Of a stretch of 64,000 nt of DNA, positions 8,528 through 17,045 are shown piece after piece; within the stretch, counting starts at the first letter, position 1, and each line of letters starts with the position of its first letter. The DNA comes from Solirubrobacter ginsenosidimutans. GTDB taxonomy: Bacteria > Actinomycetota > Thermoleophilia > Solirubrobacterales > Solirubrobacteraceae. The notes beneath the pieces are model-generated. The model worked only from the letters and a program-made list of their open reading frames with translations. It was not told where the DNA came from and searched no databases. The translations under genes were made by a program, and so were the position numbers. The DNA is taken from positions 62,001 through 126,000 of the forward strand of contig NZ_JAPDOD010000019.1 of the NCBI RefSeq assembly GCF_027587205.1. The letters are read 5' to 3'.

Positions 8528-9463
8528 ATGCTCGACCTCAAGCTCCTCACCACGTTTCGCGAGGTGGCCGTGCGCGGTTCGTTCTCGGACGCCGCGGTCG
8601 CGCTGGACTTCACCCAGCCCGCCGTCTCCCAGCACATCTCCCGCCTGGAGGCCGCGCTCGGGGTGCGCGTGCTCGAGCGCAACGCCCGCGGCGTCTCGCT
8701 GACGCCGGCGGGTGAGGTGCTCGTCCGTCACGCCTCGGCGCTGCTGGACGCCGCCCGGCGAGCGGAGGAAGCGGTGCGCGACGCCGCGGGCGTCGGTCGC
8801 GCGCAGGTCCGCGTGGCCGCGTTCCCTTCGGCCGCTGCCGGCCTGTTGCCGGGCGCGACGCGCGACCTGCGTGCCCGCCGCCCGGACGCGGAGCTCGCGC
8901 TGCAGGTGGCCGAGCTCGAGCCGGCGCTTGACGCGCTGCTCGCGGGCCGCGTCGACGTCGCCGTCATCGTGGACTCCGAGCTCTCACCCGCCAAGCGGCG
9001 CACGGGCGTCGAGTATCTCCCGATCTGCGACGACGAGATGCGGATCGCCGTGGCCGCGGACCACCCGCTGGCGACGCGCACGTCGGTGGCGCTGGAGGAG
9101 CTCAGCGACGAGCCGTTCCTGATCACCGAGGTCGCCGGCACCTGCGCGGACTCCAACGTCGTGCTGCACGCCTTCGCGGACGCCGGCTTCGAGCCGAGCG
9201 TCGCCTTCACGTCCGAGGACTACCAGGCGCTGCAGGGCATGGCGGCGTCCGGGATCGGGGTCGCGATGATCCCGACGATGGCGCTGACGAGCTCTCGCAG
9301 CGACGTCGTCGTGCTCCCGCTGCGCGGCCGCGCGCCGGCGCGTCAGATCCTCGCCGTCGTGCGCAAGGGCGAGCAGGACCCGCTCACCGAGCACCTCGTG
9401 GAGGCCCTGCGCCGCTCCGCCCGCGCGCTGGCGGGCGTGCCTACGCTGGTGGCCGTGGCGTAA
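8528..9463 (+). CDS. LysR-family transcriptional regulator
   Basis: 311-residue LTTR. Residues 1-65 form the winged helix-turn-helix (LLTTFREVAVRGSFSDAA, then QPAVSQHISRLEAALGVRVLER). The remainder is a periplasmic-binding-protein-like effector domain with RVAAFPSAAAGLLPG and GIGVAMIPTMAL strands. Start ATG 8528 is preferred to the adjacent GTG 8525. LTTRs usually control the divergent gene, here the small protein and possibly the desulfurase-like enzyme. The effector is unknown. Its 3' end overlaps the convergent adenylate kinase gene by 23 bp. Confidence 0.9.
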   Translation: MLDLKLLTTFREVAVRGSFSDAAVALDFTQPAVSQHISRLEAALGVRVLERNARGVSLTPAGEVLVRHASALLDAARRAEEAVRDAAGVGRAQVRVAAFPSAAAGLLPGATRDLRARRPDAELALQVAELEPALDALLAGRVDVAVIVDSELSPAKRRTGVEYLPICDDEMRIAVAADHPLATRTSVALEELSDEPFLITEVAGTCADSNVVLHAFADAGFEPSVAFTSEDYQALQGMAASGIGVAMIPTMALTSSRSDVVVLPLRGRAPARQILAVVRKGEQDPLTEHLVEALRRSARALAGVPTLVAVA

Positions 9464-9962
9464 CGCGTGCTTTGAGGTCGGCGGCGATCGTGTCCTCGTC
9501 GCGGTCGCCGTCGACCTCGACCAGCACGTCGCGGTAGTGGTCGATCAGCGGCTCGGTGTCCGCGGCGTATTCGCGTAGCCGCTGCTTGATGACGTCGGCG
9601 GTGTCGTCGGCGCGGCCCCGGCCCAGCAGGCGGCGCTCGACCTCCTCGTCGGGGACGCGCAGGTAGACCACCGCTTCGAAGTCGAGGCCGTGCGCCTGCG
9701 CGAGGGTGCGCGGGTAGCCGTCGAGGATGTAGCCGTTCAGCGACTCGACCACTGGTCGGATCGCCCGCGTGACCAGCTCGTCCGGCGCGAGCCGGCCGGC
9801 GGCCATGTGCGTCTTGACCTCGCGGCCGAGCTCGGTGTCATCCGAGACCGCGGCGCGCAGCACGTCACCGGAGGAGATGTGGGGGACGCCCAGCTCGCGC
9901 GCCAGGCGCACGCCCTGGGTGCCCTTCCCGCCGCCGGGAGGCGCGAGCATGAGAACTCTCAC
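9441..9962 (-). CDS. Short-form adenylate kinase / nucleoside monophosphate kinase
   Basis: 173-residue P-loop kinase. It has PPGGGKGTQ (Walker A), SSGDVLRAAV (NMP-binding), LDGYPRTLAQA (adenylate kinase signature) and RLREYAADTEPLIDHY. The LID region is reduced to LGRGRADDTADVI with no zinc cysteines, and the protein is about 40 residues shorter than typical bacterial Adk. It is therefore probably a secondary NMP kinase and not the housekeeping enzyme usually found beside secY. Translation begins at GTG 9962, overlapping the stop of the small upstream gene as GTGA. The 3' end overlaps lysR on the opposite strand. Confidence 0.85.
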   Translation of the reverse strand: MRVLMLAPPGGGKGTQGVRLARELGVPHISSGDVLRAAVSDDTELGREVKTHMAAGRLAPDELVTRAIRPVVESLNGYILDGYPRTLAQAHGLDFEAVVYLRVPDEEVERRLLGRGRADDTADVIKQRLREYAADTEPLIDHYRDVLVEVDGDRDEDTIAADLKARVTPRPPA

Positions 9963-10129
9963 GCCGCGAGCGTACCGGCAACGGCCCGGACCATCACCTC
10001 CGTCGCCTGCTCATCACTGAGGCCCTCGATCGTCGTCAGCCGCTGCCAGGTGGCGAACGCGAGCGCCACGCTGACCGTCGCGCGGTCGTACGGGCCGGAC
10101 AGCAGGTCCTTCAGTGACGTCTCGGTCAC
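9959..10129 (-). CDS. Small hypothetical protein upstream of adenylate kinase
   Basis: 56 residues if started at GTG 10129 (VTETSLKDLLSGPYDRATVS). The protein is helical with one amphipathic segment (VALAFATWQRLTTIEGL) and a C-terminal AVAGTLAA. No family is recognised. The GTGA overlap with the kinase gene suggests real translation and coupling. Upstream in-frame sequence to 10228 reads like non-coding composition, so the short start is preferred. Confidence 0.45.
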   Translation of the reverse strand: MTETSLKDLLSGPYDRATVSVALAFATWQRLTTIEGLSDEQATEVMVRAVAGTLAA

Positions 10130-10263
10130 ATCCGGGAGCACGGGTCGATGATCGCGACGTTCTCGCTGCAGCGCGCGACTTTCTTGTGAAACCGGGTAGC
10201 CGATCCACGCGGGTGTGGCGGGCACCATTGCCCGCCGCCGGGGCGCTCGGGGACGATCGACGG

Positions 10264-11181
10264 ATGAGCTATCGCGATCACCTACCGCAGCTGGACGGCC
10301 AGGCGTTCCTGACCGACGGCGGGATCGAGACCGTCCTGATCTTCCACGAAGGGTTCGAGCTGCCGGCCTTCGCAGCCTTCGACCTGCTCAAGGACGACTA
10401 CGGCACAGCGGCGCTGCGGCGCTACTACGCGCCGTTCGTCGAGCTGGCCGCGAGCCGGGGGCTCGGGTTCATCGCGGAGAGCCCGACCTGGCGCGCGAGC
10501 TCGCGCTGGGGGCAGCAGCTGGGCTACAGCGCCAGCGAACTGGCCCTGGCCAACCGGCGCGCGATCGCGCTGATGGAGGAGCTGCGCTCGATCCACCCGC
10601 TGGTCGTCATCAGCGGGTGCGTCGGGCCCAGCGACGACGGCTACGACCCGGCGCAGTTGCTGAGCGCCGACGAGGCCGAGGCCTACCACGCGATCCAGAT
10701 CGGGACGTTCGCCGAGACCGCCGCCGACATGGTCACGGCGATAACGATGACCTACGCGGAGGAGGCGATCGGCGTGGTCCGCGCGGCTCGCCAGGCGGGT
10801 TTGCCGGTCGTCGTCTCGTTCACGGTGGAGACCGACGGGCGGCTGCCGAGCGGCCAATCGCTGGCCGAAGCTCTAGCTCAAGTCGACGGTGAGACTGATG
10901 CCTCGCCCGCCTACTACATGCTCAATTGCGCCCATCCGACGCACTTCGAGGCGGTGCTGGAGGACGCGTCGGTCCGGGAGCGCGTCCGCGGCCTGCGCGC
11001 CAACGCCTCGAGGCTCAGCCACGCCGAGCTCGACGAGGCCGCCGAGCTCGACGCGGGCGACCCGGATGACCTGGCCGCGCGCTACGCGAGCCTGCGCGAC
11101 GCCCTGCCGCACCTCACCGTGCTCGGCGGGTGCTGCGGCACCGACCTGCGCCACGTGACGGCGATCGCAGGCGCGATCTAG
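10264..11181 (+). CDS. Homocysteine S-methyltransferase family protein
   Basis: 305-residue (beta/alpha)8 zinc methyltransferase. It has the N-terminal LTDGGIETVLIF, the first zinc cysteine in MLNCAHPTHF and the paired cysteines in LGGCCGTDLRHV. These three Cys ligands are the hallmark of the BHMT/MmuM/MetH-N family, which transfers a methyl group (for example from S-methylmethionine or betaine) to homocysteine. Start ATG 10264 is chosen because the protein-like sequence begins there; the frame stays open upstream to 10114 with no similarity. It stands alone, converging on a small membrane protein gene with which it shares a CTAG stop. Confidence 0.85.
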   Translation: MSYRDHLPQLDGQAFLTDGGIETVLIFHEGFELPAFAAFDLLKDDYGTAALRRYYAPFVELAASRGLGFIAESPTWRASSRWGQQLGYSASELALANRRAIALMEELRSIHPLVVISGCVGPSDDGYDPAQLLSADEAEAYHAIQIGTFAETAADMVTAITMTYAEEAIGVVRAARQAGLPVVVSFTVETDGRLPSGQSLAEALAQVDGETDASPAYYMLNCAHPTHFEAVLEDASVRERVRGLRANASRLSHAELDEAAELDAGDPDDLAARYASLRDALPHLTVLGGCCGTDLRHVTAIAGAI

Positions 11182-11393
11182 TTGCGGCGCCCGGCCCACC
11201 CGGACCAGAGGCTGTCCTCCGGTCCTTCGGGCTTGCGCCGCTCGACGTTGAACGCCGGGCGCGGCGGCTCGGGGCGATACACCGGCGGCGGGTCGATGGA
11301 CGGCGTCGCTGCGCGGCGCTGCCAGCTGTCGAGCAGGGTGAAGACGATGCCGCCGAAGATGGCGGCGAGGATGATCGAAGCGGCCACGGTCAT
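11178..11393 (-). CDS. Small single-pass membrane protein
   Basis: 71 residues from ATG 11393. The N-terminal membrane segment is ASIILAAIFGGIVFTLL, followed by a Pro/Arg-rich cytoplasmic or extracellular tail (YRPEPPRPAF) ending in WSGWAGRRN. No family is recognised. Its TAG stop is the complement of the TAG stop of the convergent homocysteine methyltransferase (shared CTAG). It lies 41 bp downstream of the beta-propeller gene in the same direction. Confidence 0.6.
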   Translation of the reverse strand: MTVAASIILAAIFGGIVFTLLDSWQRRAATPSIDPPPVYRPEPPRPAFNVERRKPEGPEDSLWSGWAGRRN

Positions 11394-11434
11394 GGTTGCA
11401 ACGACCAATGTAGTGGCCGCTTCGAAAGAGTTCC

Positions 11435-12487
11435 TTAGCGGGCGGCGAGCCCGGCGAGGCCGGCGCCGAGGTTCTGCACGCCCGGCAGCGGGACGAGCGC
11501 GCCGTTGTTCTGGATGCGGTAGGCGGTGACCTCGCCGGCGGACGGATTGACGGCGTACAGGTAGTTGCCGGCGATCGCGAGGTCGTTCGGGCGGGTCGAG
11601 GTGGCGGTGAGGCCGTTGGCGTTGAGCGCGGTCAGGGCGCCGTCGCGGCCGATCGCGAAGCCCGAGATGCTGCCGGTGGCGTTGCCGGTGTAGGCGAAGC
11701 GGCCGTCGGCGGTCACGGCGACCCAGCACGCGGCGCCCTGGCCGACCGGGAGCGAGGCGCTGACGACCCGCGCCGTGCCGTTGCCGGCGAGCCGGTAGGA
11801 CGAGACGGTGCTCGCGCCCGCCTCGGAGGCGATCAGGTCACCGCGCGACGAGAAGGCGAAGCCGAACGGCACCGCGCCGCTGGAAGGCGTCACGACCGGC
11901 GCGCCGATGCGGCCGAACTTCAGCGGCAGCGTCTCGATCCGGTTGGCCAGGCGCTCGGTGACGACCAGGTCGCGCCCGCCCGGAGCGACGGACACCTGCG
12001 CGGCGCCGAGGGCGCCCGCGCTTAGATTGACGGTGGCGCGGGCGCGGATCCGGCCCGAGCCGTCGAGGTCGAACCCGGTGACGTTCGGCGTGCCGCCGGT
12101 GTTGAGGACGTAGACACTGCCGTCGGCGATGTCGACCGAGTTGGGCGTCACACCGCCCGAGGGCTGGCGATCGACGAGCGTCAGGTGCCCGCGGCGGCCG
12201 ACGCGGAACGACGCGATGTCGTTGGAGCCGGCATCGACGGCGACGACCACGCGGCCGTCGTCGGAGAGCGCCACGGTGCCCTGGGAGGAGAGGCTGGCGC
12301 CCGTGCCGGTCCCGCCGGTGCGGTAGGTGGCGACGGGCGTCAGGAGCCCGTCGGGACCACGATCGAGGCGGTGCACGGCGTTGCCCGTGGGAGCGTTGGT
12401 CTGGGTGTAGACGGCACCGTCGGACGCCATCGCCGAGCTGGCGAAGAGCAGGCTGAAGCCGACCGCGAGGGCTGCATGAACCTTCAT
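11435..12487 (-). CDS. Secreted beta-propeller protein (lactonase/YncE-like)
   Basis: 350 residues with a signal peptide (KVHAALAVGFSLLFASSAMA, cleavage near residue 21) and about seven repeats of the type NAVHRLDRGPDGLLTPV / ISGFAIGRDGALTAL, characteristic of the 6-phosphogluconolactonase/YncE beta-propeller superfamily. The repeats alternate a name-value strand with GRDG/NG turns. Exported propellers of this kind are often annotated as lactonases, but no catalytic residues can be assigned, so a binding role is equally likely. A strong AGGAGG lies 7 bases before ATG 12487. The gene is divergent from the ECF sigma gene, with a 113-bp promoter region between them. Confidence 0.8.
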   Translation of the reverse strand: MKVHAALAVGFSLLFASSAMASDGAVYTQTNAPTGNAVHRLDRGPDGLLTPVATYRTGGTGTGASLSSQGTVALSDDGRVVVAVDAGSNDIASFRVGRRGHLTLVDRQPSGGVTPNSVDIADGSVYVLNTGGTPNVTGFDLDGSGRIRARATVNLSAGALGAAQVSVAPGGRDLVVTERLANRIETLPLKFGRIGAPVVTPSSGAVPFGFAFSSRGDLIASEAGASTVSSYRLAGNGTARVVSASLPVGQGAACWVAVTADGRFAYTGNATGSISGFAIGRDGALTALNANGLTATSTRPNDLAIAGNYLYAVNPSAGEVTAYRIQNNGALVPLPGVQNLGAGLAGLAAR

Positions 12488-12600
12488 TGAGGAGCCTCCT
12501 GGGGAGTGGAGTGAGCTTGTCGAGCCTGTAAGTCGCGAGTCTTTCGATCCCGTTACAGCGACTTGAAAAGACGTGGCCGGTAAGAGAAGGTCGCTCAGGT

Positions 12601-13251
12601 ATGGACGACGTGATCGTCGACGAGGACTCAGCGCTCCTCACCCGGCTGCGCGCAGGCGACGAGGACGCCTTTATGACCCTCGTCGACAAGTACGGCCCGC
12701 TGATGCTGCGGGTCGCCCTGGGCTACACCCGCACCCGCGCCGTGGCCGAGGAAGTCGTCCAGGAGTCGTGGCTGGGCGTCCTGCAGGGCCTGGATCGCTT
12801 CGAGGGCCGCTCGAGCCTGAAGACCTGGATCCTCCGCATCGTCGCCAATCGCGCGCGTACGCGTGGGGAGCGGGAGGCGAGGAGCGTCCCACTCTCCTCG
12901 CTGGTGGCGGAGGGCGACGAGGACGGCCCGGCGGTCAATCCCGAGCGCTTCCTCCCCGCCGACCACCCGACCTATCCGGGCGCGTGGGCGATCCCGCCCC
13001 ACAGCTGGGCGCGCCTGCCGGAGGAGAAGCTCCTCGCCACCGAGAGCCTGCACGAAGTCCGTGCCGCGATCGCGAAGCTCCCGCCGCGCCAGCAAGAGGT
13101 GATCGTGCTGCGCGACGTCGAAGGCTGGAGCCCGGAGGAGGTCTCGAGCGCGCTCGAGCTCACGCCCGGCAACCAGCGGGTGCTGCTGCACCGCGCCCGC
13201 AGCAAGGTGCGGGCCGATCTCGAGCACTACTTCGACGAGGTCGAGGCGTGA
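12601..13251 (+). CDS. ECF-family RNA polymerase sigma factor
   Basis: 216 residues. Region 2 is DAFMTLVDKYGPLMLRVALG with AEEVVQESWLGVLQGLDRFEGRSSLKTWI for -10 recognition and core binding. Region 4 is IAKLPPRQQEVIVLRDVEGWSPEEVSSAL for -35 binding. Loss of region 3 fits the ECF class. Its TGA overlaps the GTG of the anti-sigma gene (GTGA), the usual arrangement for stoichiometric co-expression. The divergent gap 12488-12600 contains no other gene and is a likely place for an autoregulated promoter. The envelope-related neighbours suggest a cell-surface or redox stress signal, which is inference. Confidence 0.92.
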   Translation: MDDVIVDEDSALLTRLRAGDEDAFMTLVDKYGPLMLRVALGYTRTRAVAEEVVQESWLGVLQGLDRFEGRSSLKTWILRIVANRARTRGEREARSVPLSSLVAEGDEDGPAVNPERFLPADHPTYPGAWAIPPHSWARLPEEKLLATESLHEVRAAIAKLPPRQQEVIVLRDVEGWSPEEVSSALELTPGNQRVLLHRARSKVRADLEHYFDEVEA

Positions 13252-13514
13252 CGTCCAACGGCCGGATCATCCCCGGCGGGATCAGTTGTCGCGAAGTCGT
13301 CGAGCTCGTGACCGAGTATCTCGACGGGGCGCTCTCGGATGCCGACACCGAGCGCATGGAGGAGCACCTCAAGCTGTGCCCGCCCTGCGTCGAATACGTG
13401 GATCAGATCCGCGCCACGGCGCAACTGGCCGCCGTCGCCGCCGTCGAGCTCGAGCTCCGTCCGGATCGCGACACCCTGCTGCGGGTGTTCCGGGAGTTCA
13501 AAGCAGGCGGCTAA
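13248..13514 (+). CDS. Zinc-binding anti-sigma factor
   Basis: 88 residues from GTG 13248. It contains a ZAS-type motif: an upstream Cys in ISCREVVELVTEYLDG and HLKLCPPC (H-x3-C-x2-C). Helices bind the cognate sigma, and zinc/thiol chemistry at HCC often makes release redox-sensitive. There is no membrane segment, so it is a soluble anti-sigma of the RsrA/ChrR-like type. It overlaps the sigma gene and is followed after 34 bp by the GGDEF/EAL gene. Confidence 0.85.
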   Translation: MTSNGRIIPGGISCREVVELVTEYLDGALSDADTERMEEHLKLCPPCVEYVDQIRATAQLAAVAAVELELRPDRDTLLRVFREFKAGG

Positions 13515-13548
13515 AGACTTCAAACCAGGTTCCGATGACCCCGTACAA

Positions 13549-16284
13549 ATGTCCGGAACCTCGAACAAGCCGAACCGCCTCGCCCACATCGCCGCCCTCG
13601 TCGGCGCGGGCGCGACGGCCGCGACGGTCGCCCACCTGGCGAGCGGTCGCAAGTCGTCGGCCCCGTCGGAGGCCCCGACGTTGGCCCCGCGCGGCGGTAT
13701 GCCGTTCGCGACCGACTCGGCCTTCGTCGGCCTGATCGAGTCCGTCGCAGCCGCCACCGCCAAAGCCGAAACCGTCGATGGCGCCGTCCAGGCGTGCATC
13801 GAGCACGTCTGCCGCTGGACCGGCTGGCCCGTCGGCCACGCCTACATCGCCGGCAAGAGCGATCACGATCCGCTGCAGCCGTCGAACAACTGGTACCTCG
13901 GTCACCCGACCAAGTTCGAGTCGTTCCGCGCCGCGACGTTGAGCACGCCGCTGGCCCCGGGCATCGGCCTGCCGGGCCGGGTCGCCGCCACCGGCCGCCC
14001 CGCCTGGATCGTCGACGTCACCTGCGACGCCAACTTCCCGCGCGCCGAGGCCGGCGCCGAAGTCGGCCTCCGTGGCGCCTTCTCCTTCCCGATCCCGATC
14101 GGCGAGAAGACCTTCGCCGTGATCGAGTGCTTCTCGCTGCAGGCCGTCACGCCCGACGACCGCCTGCTCGAGGTCACCGCGCACGTCGGCCGTCAACTCG
14201 GCCGCCAGATCGCCAGCACGCAGCTGGCCGACGCGCTGCGCGAGTCCGAGATCCGCTTCCGCTCGGTCGCCGAGTCCGCCAATGACGCGATCATCGCCGC
14301 AGACCAGCGGGGCGACATCATCTCCTGGAACCGCGGCGCCGAGCTGATGTTCGGCTTCGGCGAGTCCGAGGTCGTCGGCCGGCCGCTGTCGATTCTGATG
14401 CCCGAGCGCTTCCGCCCGATGCACGACGCGGGCATCGCGCGCGTCGCCGACGGCGGCATGGCGGCTTCGCGCCTGATCGGCCAGACCGTCGAGGTCGTCG
14501 GCCTGCGCAAGGACGGCCGTGAGTTCCCGCTCGAGCTCTCGCTCGCGATGTGGGAGACCGCCGGCGCCCGCTTCTTCAGCGGGATCATCCGCGACATCTC
14601 CGAGCGCAAGAAGGCCGAGGAGAAGCTCAAGGCCGTCCTCGAGACCGCTCCGGACCCCATCGTCGAGGTCAACCAGGACGGCACGATCGGCTTCGCCAAC
14701 GCGCGGACCGACAAGCTGTTTGGCTACGACCGCGAGCAGATCCTGGGCCGCCCGGTCGAGGAGCTCTTCGCCGAGCGCACCCGCACCGTCGTCGCCGAGC
14801 GCTTCGCCGCCGTGCTGGCCTCCACCGAGAGCGACTCGCAGGTCGCCCTCGGCATGGGCCTCGAGCTGTGGGGCCAGCGCAAGGACGGCACCGAGTTCCC
14901 GGTCGACGTCATGCTCTCGGTGCTGCACACCGACGACGGCGTCGTCGTGACGAGCATCATCCGCGACATCACGGAGCGCAAGCGCTTCGAGAACCAGCTG
15001 CAGCACCTGGCCGACCACGACGCGCTGACGGAGCTCTTCAACCGTCGCCGCTTCGACCAGGAGCTCGCCGAGTACGTCGCCTACACCGCGCGCTACGGCG
15101 GCAAGGGCTCGATCTTCCTGCTCGACCTCGACCGCTTCAAGTACGTCAACGACACCCGCGGTCATAAGGCGGGCGACGAGGTCATCCGCGCCGTCGGCCG
15201 CGCGCTGCACGACAGCGTCCGCAAGACCGACGTGGTCGCCCGCCTCGGCGGCGACGAGTTCGCCGTCCTGCTGCGCGACGCCGACCGCGACACCGCGGAG
15301 CGCATCGCCGAGGGCATGCTCGAGACGATCCGCGAGCGGCGCCTGCCGCTCGAGGGACAGCGCATCTCGATGACGACCTCGATCGGCATCGTCTGCTTCG
15401 ACGACGAGGAGCCCCGCGTCGAGGACCTGATGGTCTCGGCCGACCTCGCGATGTACGCGGCCAAGGAGGCCGGCGGCAACCGCTACCACGTGGCCACCTC
15501 CGACGGCGGCGAGTACGTCTCCGGCATGCAGGTCCGCCTCAACTGGGCCGACCAGATCCGCCGCGCGCTCGACGACGACCGCTTCGTCCTCTACTGCCAG
15601 CCGATCCTGGAGCTCGCGAGCGACTCGATCACCCAGTACGAGCTGCTGCTGCGCATGATCGGCGACGACGGCGAGATCATCATGCCCGCCGCGTTCATCG
15701 ACACCGCGGAGCGCTTCGGTTTGATTCAGGAGATCGACCAGTGGGTGGCGCGCAAGGCGATCCACCTGCTCGCCGAGCACGACGTCCGCCTCGAGGTCAA
15801 CGTCTCGGGCAAGTCGATGGGCGACCTCGCGATCCCGGAGCTCGTCGAGCGCGAGATCGCGCTGACCGGCATCGATCCGAGCCGCCTGGTCTTCGAGATC
15901 ACCGAGACCGCCGCGATCGCCAACATGGAGCAGGCGCGCGCCTTCGCCGAGCGCCTGACCCGCCTGGGCTGCCGCTTCGCGCTGGACGACTTCGGCGCCG
16001 GCTTCTCGTCCTTCTACTACCTGAAGTACCTGCCGCTCGACTATCTGAAGATCGACGGCGACTTCATCCGCTCGCTCACGTCCTCGATCACCGACCAGCT
16101 GGTCGTGAAGTCGATGGTCGACATCGCCCGCGGCATGGGCATGAAGACGATCGCCGAGTTCGTGGAGGCCGAAGAGACGGTCTGCATGCTGCGCGAGAAG
16201 GGCGTCGACTACTCCCAGGGCTACTACCACGGCGCGCCGCGTCCGGTCGCCACGGAGTTCGCTCAGATCGGTGTGCCCCGATGA
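13549..16284 (+). CDS. GAF-PAS-PAS-GGDEF-EAL cyclic-di-GMP signalling protein
   Basis: 911 residues from ATG 13549. A short hydrophobic N-terminal segment (HIAALVGAGATAATVAHLA) is followed by GAF (about 60-215), PAS (235-355), PAS (360-475), GGDEF (480-650) and EAL (665-905). The cyclase motif GGDEF at 567-571 is intact and is preceded five residues earlier by RKTD (558-561), the inhibitory I-site. The EAL domain shows YELLLRM (Glu kept, ELL variant), FEITETAA, DDFGAGFSSF and LKIDGDF, so phosphodiesterase residues appear complete. It may make and degrade c-di-GMP under control of a small-molecule or light/redox sensor. The stop overlaps the next ATG (ATGA). Confidence 0.92.
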   Translation: MSGTSNKPNRLAHIAALVGAGATAATVAHLASGRKSSAPSEAPTLAPRGGMPFATDSAFVGLIESVAAATAKAETVDGAVQACIEHVCRWTGWPVGHAYIAGKSDHDPLQPSNNWYLGHPTKFESFRAATLSTPLAPGIGLPGRVAATGRPAWIVDVTCDANFPRAEAGAEVGLRGAFSFPIPIGEKTFAVIECFSLQAVTPDDRLLEVTAHVGRQLGRQIASTQLADALRESEIRFRSVAESANDAIIAADQRGDIISWNRGAELMFGFGESEVVGRPLSILMPERFRPMHDAGIARVADGGMAASRLIGQTVEVVGLRKDGREFPLELSLAMWETAGARFFSGIIRDISERKKAEEKLKAVLETAPDPIVEVNQDGTIGFANARTDKLFGYDREQILGRPVEELFAERTRTVVAERFAAVLASTESDSQVALGMGLELWGQRKDGTEFPVDVMLSVLHTDDGVVVTSIIRDITERKRFENQLQHLADHDALTELFNRRRFDQELAEYVAYTARYGGKGSIFLLDLDRFKYVNDTRGHKAGDEVIRAVGRALHDSVRKTDVVARLGGDEFAVLLRDADRDTAERIAEGMLETIRERRLPLEGQRISMTTSIGIVCFDDEEPRVEDLMVSADLAMYAAKEAGGNRYHVATSDGGEYVSGMQVRLNWADQIRRALDDDRFVLYCQPILELASDSITQYELLLRMIGDDGEIIMPAAFIDTAERFGLIQEIDQWVARKAIHLLAEHDVRLEVNVSGKSMGDLAIPELVEREIALTGIDPSRLVFEITETAAIANMEQARAFAERLTRLGCRFALDDFGAGFSSFYYLKYLPLDYLKIDGDFIRSLTSSITDQLVVKSMVDIARGMGMKTIAEFVEAEETVCMLREKGVDYSQGYYHGAPRPVATEFAQIGVPR

Positions 16285-17045
16285 GTGGCCCAGGCCGGCC
16301 CGGGTCGGGTGGTGAACACGAGTTGCAGGAACGCTACGGCAACGTCAAGCGTGCCAACGCGTTCTACGACAACCAGGTGCTCGACTACCTGACCCCGGAG
16401 ATGCGTGAGTTCATCCTGCGGATGAAGATGGCGTTCATCGCGACGGCGGACCAGCACGGCGAGTGCGACAACTCGTTCCGCGCGGGTCCTCCCGGGTTCA
16501 TCCGGGTGCTCGACGAGAAGACGGTCATGTGGCCCGAGTACAAGGGCAACGGCGTGATGGCCTCGATGGGCAACATCATGGAGAACCCGTACGTGGGGAT
16601 CCTGATGGTCGACTTCTTCGAGACCGCCGTCGGCCTGCACATCAACGGGCACGCGAGGATCGTCGAGAACCAGGCCGTCGAGGCGTTCGGTGGGATCTTC
16701 GACCGGCTCGCGTTCGCGACGCCGTTCGTCGAGTCACCTGAGATGAAGAAGACGCCGGAGCGCTGGGTCGTGGTCGCGATCGAAGAGGCGTACGTCCACT
16801 GCTCGAAGCACATCCCGATGCTGCGCTACCTCGACGGCGAAGAGTCCAAGGAGGCCGAGGTCGGCCGCCGCGCGGGCGACGTCTTCAAGGCCAAGAACGG
16901 CGAGCGGGCGTGGCTGCAGCCGCCGGTCTGCTCGCCGGAGTATGACGCCGAGCCGGCGGTCGCCGAGGCGCCGGCGGAGATCGGCACCGTGCGCTTCGCA
17001 CAACCGCCGCCGCGGCGTCACACGCCGCAGCCGATCAGGAAATAG
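16281..17045 (+). CDS. Pyridoxamine 5'-phosphate oxidase-family flavoprotein
   Basis: 254 residues. The split-barrel core (about 45-190) includes EMREFILRMKMAFIATADQHG, the start typical of PNPOx-like FMN/F420 proteins, then DEKTVMWPEYKGNGVMASMGN and VGILMVDFFE. The C-terminal 60 residues are Pro/Ala-rich. Actinobacterial relatives bind FMN, heme or F420, and the exact cofactor is not evident. ATG 16281 overlaps the stop of the c-di-GMP protein, so the two are co-translated and this may modulate or report redox state to it. It converges on the DDAH-like gene with an 11-bp overlap. Confidence 0.8.
   Translation: MSGPGRPGSGGEHELQERYGNVKRANAFYDNQVLDYLTPEMREFILRMKMAFIATADQHGECDNSFRAGPPGFIRVLDEKTVMWPEYKGNGVMASMGNIMENPYVGILMVDFFETAVGLHINGHARIVENQAVEAFGGIFDRLAFATPFVESPEMKKTPERWVVVAIEEAYVHCSKHIPMLRYLDGEESKEAEVGRRAGDVFKAKNGERAWLQPPVCSPEYDAEPAVAEAPAEIGTVRFAQPPPRRHTPQPIRK

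Noticed and set aside
12150..12160. Single TCACACCG inside the beta-propeller gene
   Set aside because: Isolated coding occurrence without a second box at 24 bp; expected by chance at about this frequency.
13498..16230. 910-codon minus-strand frame opposite the GGDEF/EAL gene
   Set aside because: Composition (Leu/Gly/Asp/Val repeats, no motifs) and exact opposition to a gene with intact GGDEF and EAL motifs mark it as a shadow.
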